Shown here: positions 12,401 through 23,651 of the stretch, piece by piece
How positions within the stretch are numbered: position 1 is the first letter of the stretch
Layout of the letters: each line of letters begins with the position of its first letter
NCBI GenBank assembly: GCA_015680905.1
Contig: CM027378.1
Coordinates: 104,615,501-104,679,500, forward strand
Source of the DNA: Coptis chinensis
Lineage: Eukaryota; Streptophyta; Magnoliopsida; Ranunculales; Ranunculaceae
DNA: 64,000 nucleotides
Reading direction: 5' to 3'
The notes under the pieces: model-generated
What the model saw: only the letters and a program-made list of their open reading frames with translations
Told to the model about the DNA's origin: nothing
Databases searched by the model: none
Position numbers and translations under genes: made by a program

Positions 12401-12513
12401 TTCAACAAATTTCCACAAAATTGGAAATCAGACAGTGGAATGTGAACCAGAATTCTTGCTGAACAGGCCAAAGTTTTAGTATAACCACACCAGGGTCATC
12501 GTCGGATGCCTTG

Positions 12514-13861
12514 AGCAATGTCACTTATGATTGTACTTTCAATGCCTCCACCATTTTCCATGTCACAAACATGTATGCAATTTTCTTAATTAACACAAGA
12601 TCAAATGATTCTACAAGGTTTTCAATTGCTACATAATATGTTCTACATTTTTGATAGTCGTGTTTTTGTTTCAATTTCAGTTGGCTCAAGAGTTTGAGCT
12701 TAGAAGGAGAATTACCAGTTGACTAGGCCAACCTCACTTATTTGCGCGAAATGTTAGCCTGGATCGTTTTTCCCAATTGAGTTTTACCAAGGCCAATTAT
12801 GGGCTATACTATCCGAGGCCCAAACTCAAGTTTCATGGGCCTCACTGTATTTGGCCCAACAACTCTTTCCCTCGCATTTGACTATTTGATAATACTTGAA
12901 ATGGAAGTTGGGTCTTGATTTTTCTCTCTCGTGTAGAGATCTGACACGAAACTTTATGAATGGGTCTATTCCAAGAACTTGGGCTTCACTTCCTCTCGTC
13001 ATTTTGTAACTACTTTAACTTCATAGGCTTAACTTAAGAGTTGCACATTTATTTAACTGTATTATACTAGTCAAGTATAATAAGTATCTACATTACATTA
13101 TCAGGTCTTTGTTGGGAAACTTTATCAGTGGAACCATTCCAAGAGAAATCGGTAGTATTGCTACTCTGGAAGAACTGTAAGATTCCAAAATGAGTAAGAG
13201 TAAATTCGTATAATGCCAATTATACTATACTAACCCAACTTAAATTATTTACAAGTTCTTGCAAGACAATAATCTTGGAGGACCCCTTCCTCCAGAGCTT
13301 GGAAATCAAGGTGAGACTAAGAAGAGCGTATGCCTCTTTCTTTTGTATTTTAAAGTCAGCTTGGTTGGTTCATTACTCATTACTCATTTTAAAGATTGAG
13401 AAGAGTGTATGCCTTTTTCAATATCTCATACTTTTGTTTTGAGAAATGTTGCATAATTTACTAACAATTATGTGGACCAATGCAGAGATATGCAAGGAAC
13501 AAATATGGAGGGTCCTATTCCTCCTAACATTTATCTCTTGAGAAACCTAACATAACTGGAAAGCCTTTTGTCACTGTATGATAGTTTTAATTATCTTTTT
13601 AACCATTTTGTTTGATCAAAATTTTGTTTTAGGAGGATATCTGACCTGAATGTATCGAGTATGGATTTTCATGATCTGCAAGAGCTGACAAAACTGGAAG
13701 AATTGTAAGTTGAGTTGTGGATATATATTTCTTGTGTAATCTTACTATTAGTCTCGTAAAGGACTAAGCTTTACCTTTTTGCGAAGGGTTTTAAGAAGCT
13801 GCTCAATTACTGGCCCAATCCCTTCATACATTGGAGAAAGAATGCTAAACATCAAGAAACT
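12514..13861 (+). pseudogene. LRR receptor-like kinase fragment, LRR-VIII-2 type (captured)
   Basis: A series of short exons each encodes about one leucine-rich repeat: NVTYDCTFNASTIFHVTN near 12517-12571; LKSLSLEGELPVD then ANLTYLREM near 12684-12750 with a TAG between them; LLGNFISGTIPREIGSIA near 13108-13160; LQDNNLGGPLPPELGNQ near 13259-13310; MEGPIPPNIYLLRNLT near 13509-13556; ISDLNVSSMDFHDLQELTKL near 13637-13700; and SCSITGPIPSYIGE near 13796-13838. Order and one-repeat-per-exon layout match the extracellular domain of LRR-VIII-2 kinases (At1g53430/RFK1 group). No transmembrane or kinase part is seen. It lies inside a CACTA-type element and is best read as a captured, non-functional copy. 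Confidence 0.75.
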
Positions 13862-14680
13862 GTAAGTTTCTTTGTGTCTCTGCTAGTTTAGGTTTCTTTG
13901 TGTTTTGCTAGTTTAGGTTTATGCTATTCTTTTTTCCCTACTGTTTCTTTGTTTTGTGTTTATCCTTTCTATTACTGCTAATGGATTTTGACTATATGGA
14001 TTCATGTCATTCGAATGAGTGATCCATAGATGTCAAAATAAGGGAAGTGTGTAAATAAAGTTTTGTATATTGGTAACACTAAATGTAAAGGTGCATTTGC
14101 TTCTCTAAACATCATTTTACTGGCCGTAAGAGTTTATTAAGTTTTCAGCATACCTTATGTGTTGTCCTTGGTTAGCAATTGTCATATTCAATATATATAC
14201 TTAGGTGAGATATATATTTTCTCTTCTTTTATTAGTTCATTAATAAAGTTTTCTTCGTTTTCTTCTTTCTTTGTGAAGGGAAAGTTAAGAGTTAGTTCTT
14301 TTCACTTGATGGGAGCTTTGAAGGTGCTTCATTTATACTAGACCTTGGATACTTGCGAAGAAGATGTACCTTGTAGTTGTATATTGCAGAAGTGTGAAAA
14401 TTATCTGATAATAATTTTGAGAGATATAGAGTAAATTTTGAGTGTTCATCTTTATGTACTTTGTAGACTATTTCTGAAATGTGAAATGGATTATTTGACA
14501 ATTTTGAGTTATAGTAAAATTTTAATTGTTGAAGGTATATTTGTGTATTTTGTGGATTAATTGAATTGTTTTTAAAATAAGTTGTCTCTTGAACAGTACT
14601 ACAGGGTACAAGACTGCAAAATGATTGCTTATATAGCAAAATAATAATAATATTTTTTTTTTAAACTAAAACACGTTTAC
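13862..14680. other. Non-coding remainder of the CACTA-type element
   Basis: A+T-rich sequence between the last receptor kinase exon and the right subterminal repeats. Open frames here (for example 14292-14639 on the minus strand) show no recognisable domain. Confidence 0.5.
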
Positions 14681-14946
14681 TGACGCCAAAATGCCGTCAC
14701 AAATCTAAAATGGCGCACAAATTTGTGACGCCAAAACGCCGTCACAAAAAAAGTGATGCCAAAATGCCATCACAAATGTGAAAATGCTGTCACAAATTTG
14801 TGGCCAAAATGCGGTCACAAAATTACTGACGCCAAAATACCATCACAAATTTTTGTGACACCAATTGAGACGCCAAATAGGCGTCACAAAAAAACTGTTA
14901 TGGTGTAGTATTCATTGGTTGAATATGATGTGGTTTATATATATAT

Positions 14947-15296
14947 GGGGAGGGATAGAGCCATTCCCGAGCCACTCCATCCACTTACACACATTGAATG
15001 AAGACCCCATTTCTTGTGGATATGATATTCTCACAATGCTATAGCATGCCCATAAAATGTCATCCTATTTGGATATGTCCAACCTTACGAAAACTAGTGT
15101 TCAATTTTAAACATTTATCTAACGGTCCAGACATATTTGAATGAGCCGAAATTTGGTAGGCATGTTATTTATGGTGGGGAGATCATATCTACAAATATCA
15201 GCCCTTAATTGAACTTGTAGGATGAGACATGGCTTTGTAGGTTTTAGGATTGGCTTGGGAGTGGCTCTAATAATAGGAGTGGCTCTATCCCTCCCC
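14947..15296. mobile_element. MITE of 350 bp with GGGGAGGGATAGAGCCA ends
   Basis: Left end GGGGAGGGATAGAGCCA and right end TGGCTCTATCCCTCCCC are exact inverted repeats of 17 bases. It sits in a TATATATA stretch, which would be the 8-9 bp target duplication, pointing to hAT or Mutator type. No coding content. Confidence 0.75.
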
Positions 15297-15304
15297 TATA
15301 TATA

Positions 15305-15332
15305 CTAGCATAAGTGCACGTGCTTTGCACGT
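15305..15332 (-). other. Helitron 3' terminus: hairpin plus CTAG
   Basis: Stem ACGTGC / GCACGT with loop TTT at 15318-15332 (plus-strand reading), CTAG at 15305-15308, host T (plus-strand A) at 15304. Confidence 0.75.
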
Positions 15333-17410
15333 AGATTTAAAAAAAAAAACTTACTAAAGGGAATGTGATCATACATAGTTGAGTTTCAAAAACTTAAGAA
15401 GACCGTGTTTTTATGATTATAAATTTAATAATATTTTTTTTGGAGAATGGAATGGGTTAAACTATAATTTAGTAGAAAGCTTAATCATATTGAAGAATGA
15501 GGTGGGGTTTTATAGGGACAAATGCTTTGAATTCCCTGATAGCACTAATTATTAGTTACACTTGTCCCATTAATGCATTTAATATGTAAATTGTAAATAG
15601 GGCTTTTATAAAAGCTAGGTAGAGTTAGTTAGATAAATATTAATATTTACTACAGTGATATAATAAAAAAATTTCAAAAACAAAATACATTTACTACAAA
15701 ATATAATGACATGATCAAATATATTTATTGAATTAAAAACATTCATACGTTAAACAATTAAACAATTTACATATATTTGTTTAGGCCTAGACCCCTAAAG
15801 CCACTTTCCATAATAGTAATAAAGCACAAATAATCAATGTTAATATTATAACTTTTTTTGCATCTTCAATCTCCCTTTCATCAATATCAAATCTGTTGCT
15901 CATGGTCGTCGCTGTTGTTAATCATAAAAAATATATCAAAAGTTAAATAAATTAATTATGTGTCAGACTGAAGACAATACGAACAATTATAAACTATAAC
16001 AAATAAAAGAATCAGCAAATAACATTGTATAATAAGCAGTTTGAATTGTAATCAAATGAATTACATTAAGCAGTTGGAACAAATTCAACATATTTCCCAT
16101 TGGTACCCAAATTTGAGTCCTATGAGTGATAATAAGTTGGTAGATATATCAGAGGTTTTTTTTTTTTTAAAAAAAATCTTAAATATTGTTTTTTAATCAA
16201 AGATTTATATCTTTTTTTCATGACCAGTACAAATATATATAACTTTGCAATGATATATATTAGAAGAAATTGTACATATTGCTACTATATATGGTATATG
16301 GTTATATTTTTTTTATAAAAAACAAAATAATATTGAAAAGAATGTATAGAAAATCAAACTTATTTAAATATATATTAAAAAATAATATATATTGTGTTGG
16401 CAAAATGATTAAACATGGCAAAGATATACCACATATATCTATATTGGTTACGTCATGTTTCAATATATTAATTATGATCATTTCAAAATGTTATAAAAGA
16501 TATTACATTAAACAACTGGAACAAATAAGACATCTGATTTGTTATTATTATAATTATTATTGTTATTATGAAAACTATTATTTTTTTGATTACAATGTCT
16601 GTTTTATTGTTTTATTGGTAACTTTATCTTTTAAAATAGGTTACTATTAAGTAAAAAAAAAAAGAGAGGTTATAATGGTCCGAAATGGGAAATGTATTAA
16701 GAAGAAGATGGAACAAAAGGATAATATATTTTAAAAAAAAACGGATTAAAAATAAGAGTAAGAAGTTAAAGAGAACAATTACCTGACGGGGGTTGGTTGT
16801 TGGAATCCACGAGATGCGAGCAAGATAAGTACTATTGTTGAGGAGTTTTTTAAGAAATCAGAGACGAAAGAGAGAATGTTAACATGTAAGAGGGAGTCCG
16901 TGAGTAGGAGACAAATGGACCGATCTGTTTTTGTCTTAGTGTGCTGGGGTGTTTTTATATATCGTGCCTATAATTGATTTAAAATTTAAAAAGTTAACGC
17001 TTCAAATTAACTCTACTCTGGAAAATCTCATGGGATGTTGTCATATATTATTATTATTATTCTTATTAATATTTTTTTTTAAAAATAATATATAGTAAGC
17101 AATTAATTATATATGAGAATGATTGATTTAGTTGAGGTTGTTTGTGTTAAGTTTAACCATTCATAATTTGGTATTTTTTTTTCCAAATTTAACCCATTTT
17201 GTTATTTGTAAGATATCTTTGTGAAGGGGAAAATAAAGAACAACAGTTAAATTTGATATTTTTAAAAAAATTATGACAAATCACTATAAAAAAAAACACA
17301 AATAAATTGTCATTCGCTAGAGGTTTGATAGAAAAAAGTATTTGTGTACTTGGATATTAAGGGTGGTCTACCTAATGCATGTTGTATATCGACATAGTGT
17401 AATAATATAA
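15333..17410. other. A+T-rich non-coding sequence at the Helitron 3' side
   Basis: Very A+T-rich. The frame at 16270-16650 is Tyr/Ile/Lys-rich, as expected from random A+T-rich DNA, and no domain is seen. Confidence 0.5.
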
Positions 17411-17570
17411 TTGGACCGTTCAAACTCAACTAAACTTCATGAAATGTGTCAAAAATCTACATATTCATCCAAGGGGAAAAAAATTAAGAACTGTTCTTTT
17501 TTGTTGTATTATAAAAGTTTAAGCAACACTTTTCTTAGAAGTTATTTCTTTATTTATTTTTTTGTGTGGC

Positions 17571-18055
17571 AGACTCTTGCTCTTATGTTGATAAGTTTAG
17601 CAGAAATGGGTAGAGCTCCTTTTTGAAAATTTGTAGCACCGAAGGTATTTTACATAACTTCATTTAAAACTTCATTTACACAACTCTATTGATATTAAAT
17701 TAGGAACAAATCCTAATTAAGCTAACAACTGGAGGAAGTAAATCATTAAAGACGACATCATGACATGTATTAAATTATGATATTTGGTTTTTTTGTTATT
17801 TTTTTTTTCTAGATTTGCTAGCTATGTGAGCAAGAAGGCCACACAGCTCCAATTTGTCCTTACCTTAATCGAAGATGCAGGGAGGAAAATTGTAGAGGTA
17901 TTATGTATTTGGTTAAATGTTGGGATCGGTCAGGTAAAGTTGTTGAAATGTGACTGGGTTGGATGTTTTAGTAAGGAGATGCAATTTACTGCTTGTAACT
18001 AACCAACCAATGCTGCCAAATGAAAAGAAGATCACCCTTGTTGTCGATTGTGATG
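17571..18055 (+). pseudogene. Unrecognised exon-like fragments
   Basis: Two exon-like stretches have good acceptor contexts: after GTGTGGCAG at about 17571 (TLALMLISLAEMGRAP) and after a T-rich tract at 17811 (FASYVSKKATQLQFVLTLIE and on to DAGRKIVE, followed by GTATTA). A third short frame starts at 18011 (MLPNEKKITLVVDCDG) and is cut by the solo LTR at 18058. The peptides look protein-like but I do not recognise the family. They may be remnants of one captured gene on the plus strand, opposite to the Helitron genes. Confidence 0.35.
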
Positions 18056-18057
18056 GT

Positions 18058-18720
18058 TGTTAGAGTTATCCCTCACATGAGGAGAAAAAGAGTTATGCTT
18101 GCGTGCATAAGCCTGAGCGCGACTCGTGCTCAGAATAGGCTTGCTCAAGGCGTGACCCGCACTCATGCCTTGGTCGACCTCCAGGCACTTCAGCGCGCCC
18201 CGCGCTCGACTTGGCCTTGGCCAAGGCTCCCCGCGCCCATGCCTATTTTTCGGAGAATTCTATTTTTGTGGATCGCGAGTTTGCAATACAAGTTGGGGTT
18301 TTTGGAAAAACCTAACTAAGTCAGAAGACACGAAAATACACAACACAAGAGAGAGAAACCCAATCTTGAAAGCAATCAAGATTGAGAGATAATCTTTACA
18401 GAGAAACTACCCTGTAAAGAGAGAGGAGTGATCTAGTAAGGTGAGAGACTGCAAGGAGTGATTGTAATCTTCCTTTCCACTTTATAAAAGGACAAACTCT
18501 TGTGGAAGTAGACACCATTGGCCGAACCACGGTATATCTTTGTGTTGTGGTTTGCTTTTACTGCTTTACATTATTATCTGTTGTTAATAGTTGTTTAGCG
18601 AGTTGGGCATGTTAGTTCGGTTGTAGGGAATATTTAGATTGTTGATTGGAGTGGTTATTGTTCAAATACAAGTTATCTGTGTAGTGGGGAATTGATTGGT
18701 ATCGGTGTTTAACCCCAACA
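18058..18720 (+). mobile_element. Solo LTR, 663 bp, Copia-like
   Basis: Starts TGTTAGAG and ends CCCCAACA, flanked by an exact 5 bp duplication ATGGT (18053-18057 and 18721-18725). A G+C-rich block (18090-18240) and a TTTATAAAAGG box near 18481 fit an LTR promoter region in plus orientation. No internal region or second LTR: a solo LTR. The frames at 18020-18392 lie within it and are not genes. Confidence 0.85.
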
Positions 18721-18992
18721 ATGGTTGTGGTAATGAGTGTTGTTGTGATATTGATTATTCTATATGAGGATTTTTGTATATAAGGGGTGATGTTAGTGTT
18801 ATATGTATTTCTTTAAGGGCAACGTAAGTGTTAAATAAAAGTTTTTGTTTGGTTTTGACATATATATATTACGTACAATATTCAAAAACATAAATGCACA
18901 AAACAAAGATGTAGCATAACATCAATATTACATAGTCAGTAAGAATCTTAGGAAAAACAACGGAGAGACTTTTAAGTTGAGCCATAATTAGA

Positions 18993-19391
18993 TTATGAAG
19001 GGCTAGGCGGACGATTGTAACGGGGAGGATGTGGAAGTAAAGATGTGACAATAGTGTGAAGCTGTTCTATATGTTGGAGAATTTGTTGCTGAAGGTCTCT
19101 TTGGTGCTTGAAAATTTGTGTTTGGCTCCCCAAAATTTGCGAGTGGTTCTCTAAGAACAGTGAGTAGTTCTCCAAAAAGTGTTCCTGTTCTTCATCAAAT
19201 ACTATAAGACGTTGTTGTAAATCTATTAACTGTGCATGCATAAATCCTTGCCGTGCATACATTGCTTTGATACACCCGTGAAGAATATGGATCCCCTCCA
19301 TGGGGTCCACTGTGTTTTGCAGGACATCTTCAGCGAAGTAATCTATTTGGACCAGAGGTGAGATAGGGATTACCTGCTTATTTGAAGTCAT
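18993..19391 (-). CDS. Hypothetical 132-residue protein with helical, Gln-rich C-terminal half
   Basis: Single open frame from ATG at 19391. The N-terminal third is mixed (ISPLVQIDYFAEDVLQNTVD); residues about 40-118 are rich in Gln, Leu, His and Glu with heptad-like spacing (LQQRLIVFDEEQEHFLENYS, QIFKHQRDLQQQILQHIEQL), suggesting a coiled coil; the tail is Pro-rich (PHPPRYNRPPSPS). I do not recognise a family. Composition is far less Ile/Lys/Asn-biased than the surrounding A+T-rich sequence, which supports real coding ancestry. It lies inside the proposed Helitron and could be a captured exon. Confidence 0.45.
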   Translation of the reverse strand: MTSNKQVIPISPLVQIDYFAEDVLQNTVDPMEGIHILHGCIKAMYARQGFMHAQLIDLQQRLIVFDEEQEHFLENYSLFLENHSQILGSQTQIFKHQRDLQQQILQHIEQLHTIVTSLLPHPPRYNRPPSPS

Positions 19392-21005
19392 TGAGAAGTA
19401 AAGTTTGTTATGTGGAAGACTAATGAGAATGGATGAGGAATATAATTATTGTGTGAAGAAAAATAAAAGGGTGCATTTTTTTTTATAGTGGCAAAGAAAT
19501 ATTAAAATATGAAGACATAATTAAAATGGTGGGGCTCTATAAATTTTTTTAATGGAGAGTTAGAAGCGAAGGTTGGGTCTCAAAGGAAATTTGAATTGTA
19601 AAGTAGATAGAGAAGGTTAATTCCATAGTCTAGTTTTAAGTTGCGTGATATGCGCGTAACTGACGCTAATTTCTTCGGTAGATGTAAGTTATCTTAACCA
19701 AGCAATTTGCAAATTCTTTATTATTTGGTTCTAACATACCTATCTGCATGTTCCAGATCGAGGCCAAAACATGAAGCTGTCTGCGTATATAGCTTAAAAA
19801 ACGATAGAAATTTTGAAAAACTTAAGACAATAAGTTCCACTATGCTTTCTTAAATTACAAAGCAACTTCACAAATGGACATAACAGTTTGGACATTATCG
19901 ATATCAGTAATTGGCTGTGAATGCCATAGATTCGAATAGTTAACATGACCAACTTTCAAACTATACATTAAGGCAATGATATTCTACGCTTTGGAGGTCA
20001 TCAACGTCCATCCTAGTAGTAACAATAGAAAGAAAACTCTACTAAGCATTTGTCATTGGCAACGTAGAAATTATATATTGTGGAGCATTTCCTGGCAGCA
20101 AATTAATAACAAAAAGTAAAACAAAAGGCATCTCAAAAAATTCATAAGTAACTGTAAGTATATTCTTCGTTTTATGAAAATATCATGCATGTAATATGTA
20201 TCAACCAATTCGAGAGCACAATGAGTTACATGCTCGAAGCTGTAAAAAAACACAGTCTAGGGTCGATCAACTAACCTTTTTGGTAGAGCAAAGTATTGTT
20301 GTAGAAGAAGTGATTGCAATAGTCTCATTGAGGTTGATTCCTTTGTTTTCATTTCTGCATTAAAACAAACAAAATGAATGATAAGTTATTGATATGTTAT
20401 ACAAAGATTAGATTAGTTTGAAGTACTAAATAATACATCATGACAGTATACTAACTTTGCGTTGAGTATATTACACGATATAAAATCTATAAAATTGTTA
20501 ATAATTAAAAATAAAACCGACACCAAAGTAAAGTCATTAACTGTGATTGAGTAAGCAAGGAAATGGAGCTTAAAAAATATAACAATAAAACATAGGAAAA
20601 AGGAGTTAAATCATGATAAGTTTGACAATTCTAAGAGAACAATCAATTATTAAATGCTTACATCAAGCTAATTAAAATTAATACGGCTCTTAAAATCCAA
20701 TCATATATGATTATCCAATCACTCAATCGTATATGTTTTTTTTATCGGTAAACTTAAGAAAATACAAACTTATGGAGTCAATGGTTATGGTGGGGATTTT
20801 TCTCTACTATAGAATTAGATATCAAATAACTTTGAGTTCGAGGTGTAATATTTAATATGAAAAAGTTTAAAAATATATAAAACAAATAGAAAAAAAAAAT
20901 TAAACAGTTTTAGTTAATATTTTGAGTAGAAAAGATCAACATAGTAGTTTTAATGCTCATGTTGCAACTGCAATGAGAGGTGTAGGGTTAGTTGTTGGTT
21001 CTTCT
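19392..21005. other. Non-coding, A+T-rich
   Basis: No domain or terminal repeat recognised. The short frames here are not supported by composition or similarity. Confidence 0.45.
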
Positions 21006-21559
21006 TCACCTTCTTCTTTTGTTATTATATATCCATACTTTAAAAACATTTTTCTCAACTCCATTCTTCAAACAAAACTGGCTAATGGCAACACCATCAC
21101 TTTTTTTTGTTCTCCAACCTAATATGTTAGCAAACTCTGTCATCTGCTTTTATTGAACTTCTGTAAATTTTGTTCTAAACCTCTTACTCTTGACACTCTT
21201 AGAACCACCACTGATACCAACTTCTTCTCCAATATGATTACCAAGTGCATCTGACAATCGATCTTGATTAATTTTACCCGACCAAAAACCTTCTGTTGAT
21301 GAAAATTCCGATGACACCCACATGCGGCACATTCAAGTGATAAATCTTCATTCACAACAGTTGCACTAATTGAAGTTATATGCATATATTGGCAACAACC
21401 ATCATTAGCATATCCACCAATTGAAGCAACATGATTTTTCATACACTCTCTATAACTCACACCAGTTTGCTTTGAATTTATGAACGATTTATTTTTGTTT
21501 GACTCGGTTTTTGTATGCATAAATGAAAGTACTTTTAAGTTTTCAAATCCTTCTTGCAT
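21006..21559 (-). pseudogene. Zinc-finger homeodomain (ZF-HD) pseudogene
   Basis: The N-terminal part encodes the ZF-HD dimerisation finger: [20 protein letters not shown], then CCQYMHI, and [14 protein letters not shown], with the Cys/His pattern of plant ZHD and MIF proteins. After the finger the frame shifts (between about 21300 and 21250): the upstream frame runs on into unrelated sequence while another frame reads [17 protein letters not shown], the start of the homeodomain. A TAA follows, and the same frame then continues [20 protein letters not shown] and FKVWIYNNKRRR, helix 2 to helix 3, before a stop at 21006. So both domains are present, separated by one frameshift and one stop. There are no introns, as in most ZHD genes. 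ZHD proteins are nuclear transcription factors; this copy cannot make one. It sits inside the Helitron and was perhaps captured. Confidence 0.85.
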
Positions 21560-21740
21560 CTTTTCTAAAAAAAAATGACTTTTTTTTAGTACAACGAAAA
21601 GTTCTTATGATGATGAAATGATATTTGCAAATTTTATAGTGGAGCTTGTATAGTACTTTAAAAGTAATTACATGTCCAAATTTGTATGTCTCAATATATG
21701 TTTTATTTTTTAAAAAGTTACAGTGAAATATGTACACCAT

Positions 21741-22285
21741 AAGTAATTGTAATTAAGTGGGCCCATGCATAATGATTTTATGTATGATTCATATAGTAAA
21801 ATCTTTTGCTGTTCTGTGAATGGGGCCCACTTTCACAATAATGTAATTCTCGAGCCCATCGCAATAACTTTTGTATGATTTTTAATTTTTTTTAATGTGG
21901 CAGACAACATTGGAACTCGGGTTTGAAAATGTGTTAGAAGATATCATGGGTAACAGAGTTGGGCCTCACCTCATTAATGTTTTGGTCGTTGTGTCTGACT
22001 TAGTAGTCATAGAAACTATAGATCCTTTGTTGAACCCAACTAATTGGGTTACCTGGCTTGTATAGGAGAAGTGTTCAACTTAATCATATGCAATGGAGTA
22101 TATGTAGTTGTTTTCTAGATTTTCAGCTTAATTTTTTTTTTTTTTTTTTAAATTATGCATTTAAGCTTTTCTTTAACTTTAAAAACACACATTTTTTAAG
22201 AACCTTGCGAGTTTACTTCAACATACAGATATTCCCTTCTTGGTCTTTAACAGTTGTTGATTGTTTTCATTGCATTTTTTGTTTT

Positions 22286-22370
<85 letters not shown>

Positions 22371-23080
22371 TGTTTTCACAGTTATCATAACTATATATGA
22401 TGATATACTATTTCGCAAATATTACTATGAAGTTCGTTTGATTTATTTAGAAATGCCATAAAATCACATGAAAAAGAATGATGTAGGTAGTTTTATTGAG
22501 CTGCACCAATATCTTAGTAATCTTCCATCAATTAATTTTTTTTCCCAAAAAATCGTTTGTTTTAAAAAAACCTCAACTTTAAAGTAACGTTTGAATGTCA
22601 TTGTATATTATAATGCAAAATATGATTATTCAATAGTAATATCCTTGTTTTTATAATTTTTTTAAAAAAACAATAAAAAATTTGCGTCCTTATATGTAGA
22701 ACAACTGATACTAATATAAAAAAACTTACAAACCCATAAATGAATAAAGTGAATATTTATGAAAATTCCAGTCGTTTACAATTTTTTTTAATGGAAATAA
22801 TAATTTATGTAACACATGGTGTTTTATTAAATTGCTGGATTCAAACAAAAAGGAATCAAATTCAAATTGTTTGAATTTGATTCATGCATTTGCTTTTAAG
22901 GATATGCTAAAATTCAATTCTTTAGTTTCAACTATATAACACAAATGTAGAACGGGTATTCTTCAATTGACGGACAAAATTTAAAATGGAAGAAGTAACT
23001 ACATATTATAAGTATTTAAGCATCCCGTTAAATGGATCAAAGTAAATCAAACTTAAATTATAGCAACTGTTAATCTTGTG

Positions 23081-23111
<31 letters not shown>

Positions 23112-23640
23112 TTATTTTTTATTTTTTATTTTTTATTTTATTTATTTATTTTTTATTTATTTATTTTTTTTTAAATTTTTTATCCCCACTTGTAATTACT
23201 ATAACTATGAAGGAGTCAAATAAGAAGGGCAAAAGAAAAACACATCATGGGTCCGATGGTTGCGTGAAGGTAATGGAAGGGTATATACGAAACATAAACT
23301 GTTCAGGTGCTCTCTAAGCGATCATAATATGAGAAAGAGAGAAAGGGTTTGAGTAGAAGGGTGTGTGCGAGATTAGGAGCAGGAGATATGGAAAAAGCTA
23401 TAGCTCAAAGCGTAGTTTCTTTTTTCTTCTTCTTTATATATGCTATATTGGGCTATTTTATGTTAGGCCTGTTAATTGTAAAGTTTAAGAGTTATGCCAG
23501 AACTTTTATATATAAAGATTTTTTAAATATCTTTAAAATAACCCCCAGAAAAAAAAAAACTTTTAAAAAAAGGTAGCAAGAGACAAAGGGAGAGAGAGAG
23601 ACCTCAAACAGCTATATAATTCTTTGATGTCTTAGTTTTT
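21741..23640. other. Non-coding, A+T-rich with simple repeats
   Basis: Contains the (CA)n(TA)n microsatellite at 22294-22367 and a T-rich tract at 23080-23180. No gene seen. Confidence 0.5.
22294..22367. repeat. (CA)n(TA)n compound microsatellite
   Basis: About 15 CA units followed by about 21 TA units. Confidence 0.95.
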
Positions 23641-23651
23641 TTTTCCTGTGA

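Larger units (their letters stand above)
3537..12443. repeat. Large imperfect palindrome (head-to-head duplication)
   Basis: The left arm (3537-3784 plus 7184-9695) is the reverse complement of the right arm (9696-12443), apart from a 3.4 kb insertion in the left arm. Matching landmarks sum to nearly constant values: 7184 with 12200, 8322 with 11089, 8825 with 10565, 9421 with 9969. The arms differ by scattered substitutions and small indels (for example a 13-base gap beside the LTR starts near 8643 and 10768), so they are similar but not identical. Each arm holds an LTR with leader, a CACTA-type terminus and a CACACCA-type minisatellite. The left arm stops exactly where the CACTA element of 1-3536 has inserted, so the original arm probably extended further. 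Transcription through it would give a hairpin RNA of more than 2 kb. Confidence 0.9.
11501..14910 (+). mobile_element. Non-autonomous CACTA-type element carrying receptor kinase exons (Pack-CACTA)
   Basis: The left end reads CACTATAACTGTATTTTTG; the right end reads CTGTTATGGTGTAGTA, whose reverse complement TACTACACCATAACAG matches the CACTACACCATAACAG family end with one change. Both subterminal regions are crowded with GTCACAA and GACGCC words in inverted arrangement (11501-11620 and 14680-14900). No transposase is present. Inside are a minisatellite and exons of an LRR receptor kinase with introns, so a host gene fragment was captured at DNA level. The 3 bp target duplication is not clear. 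The first 940 bases are mirrored in the left palindrome arm. Confidence 0.65.

Noticed and set aside
16270-16650. 126-residue open frame
   Set aside because: Tyr/Ile/Lys/Asn-rich composition expected from A+T-rich DNA; no domain or similarity.
18020-18392. Two Arg/Pro-rich frames
   Set aside because: They lie within the solo LTR at 18058-18720 and reflect its G+C-rich block.
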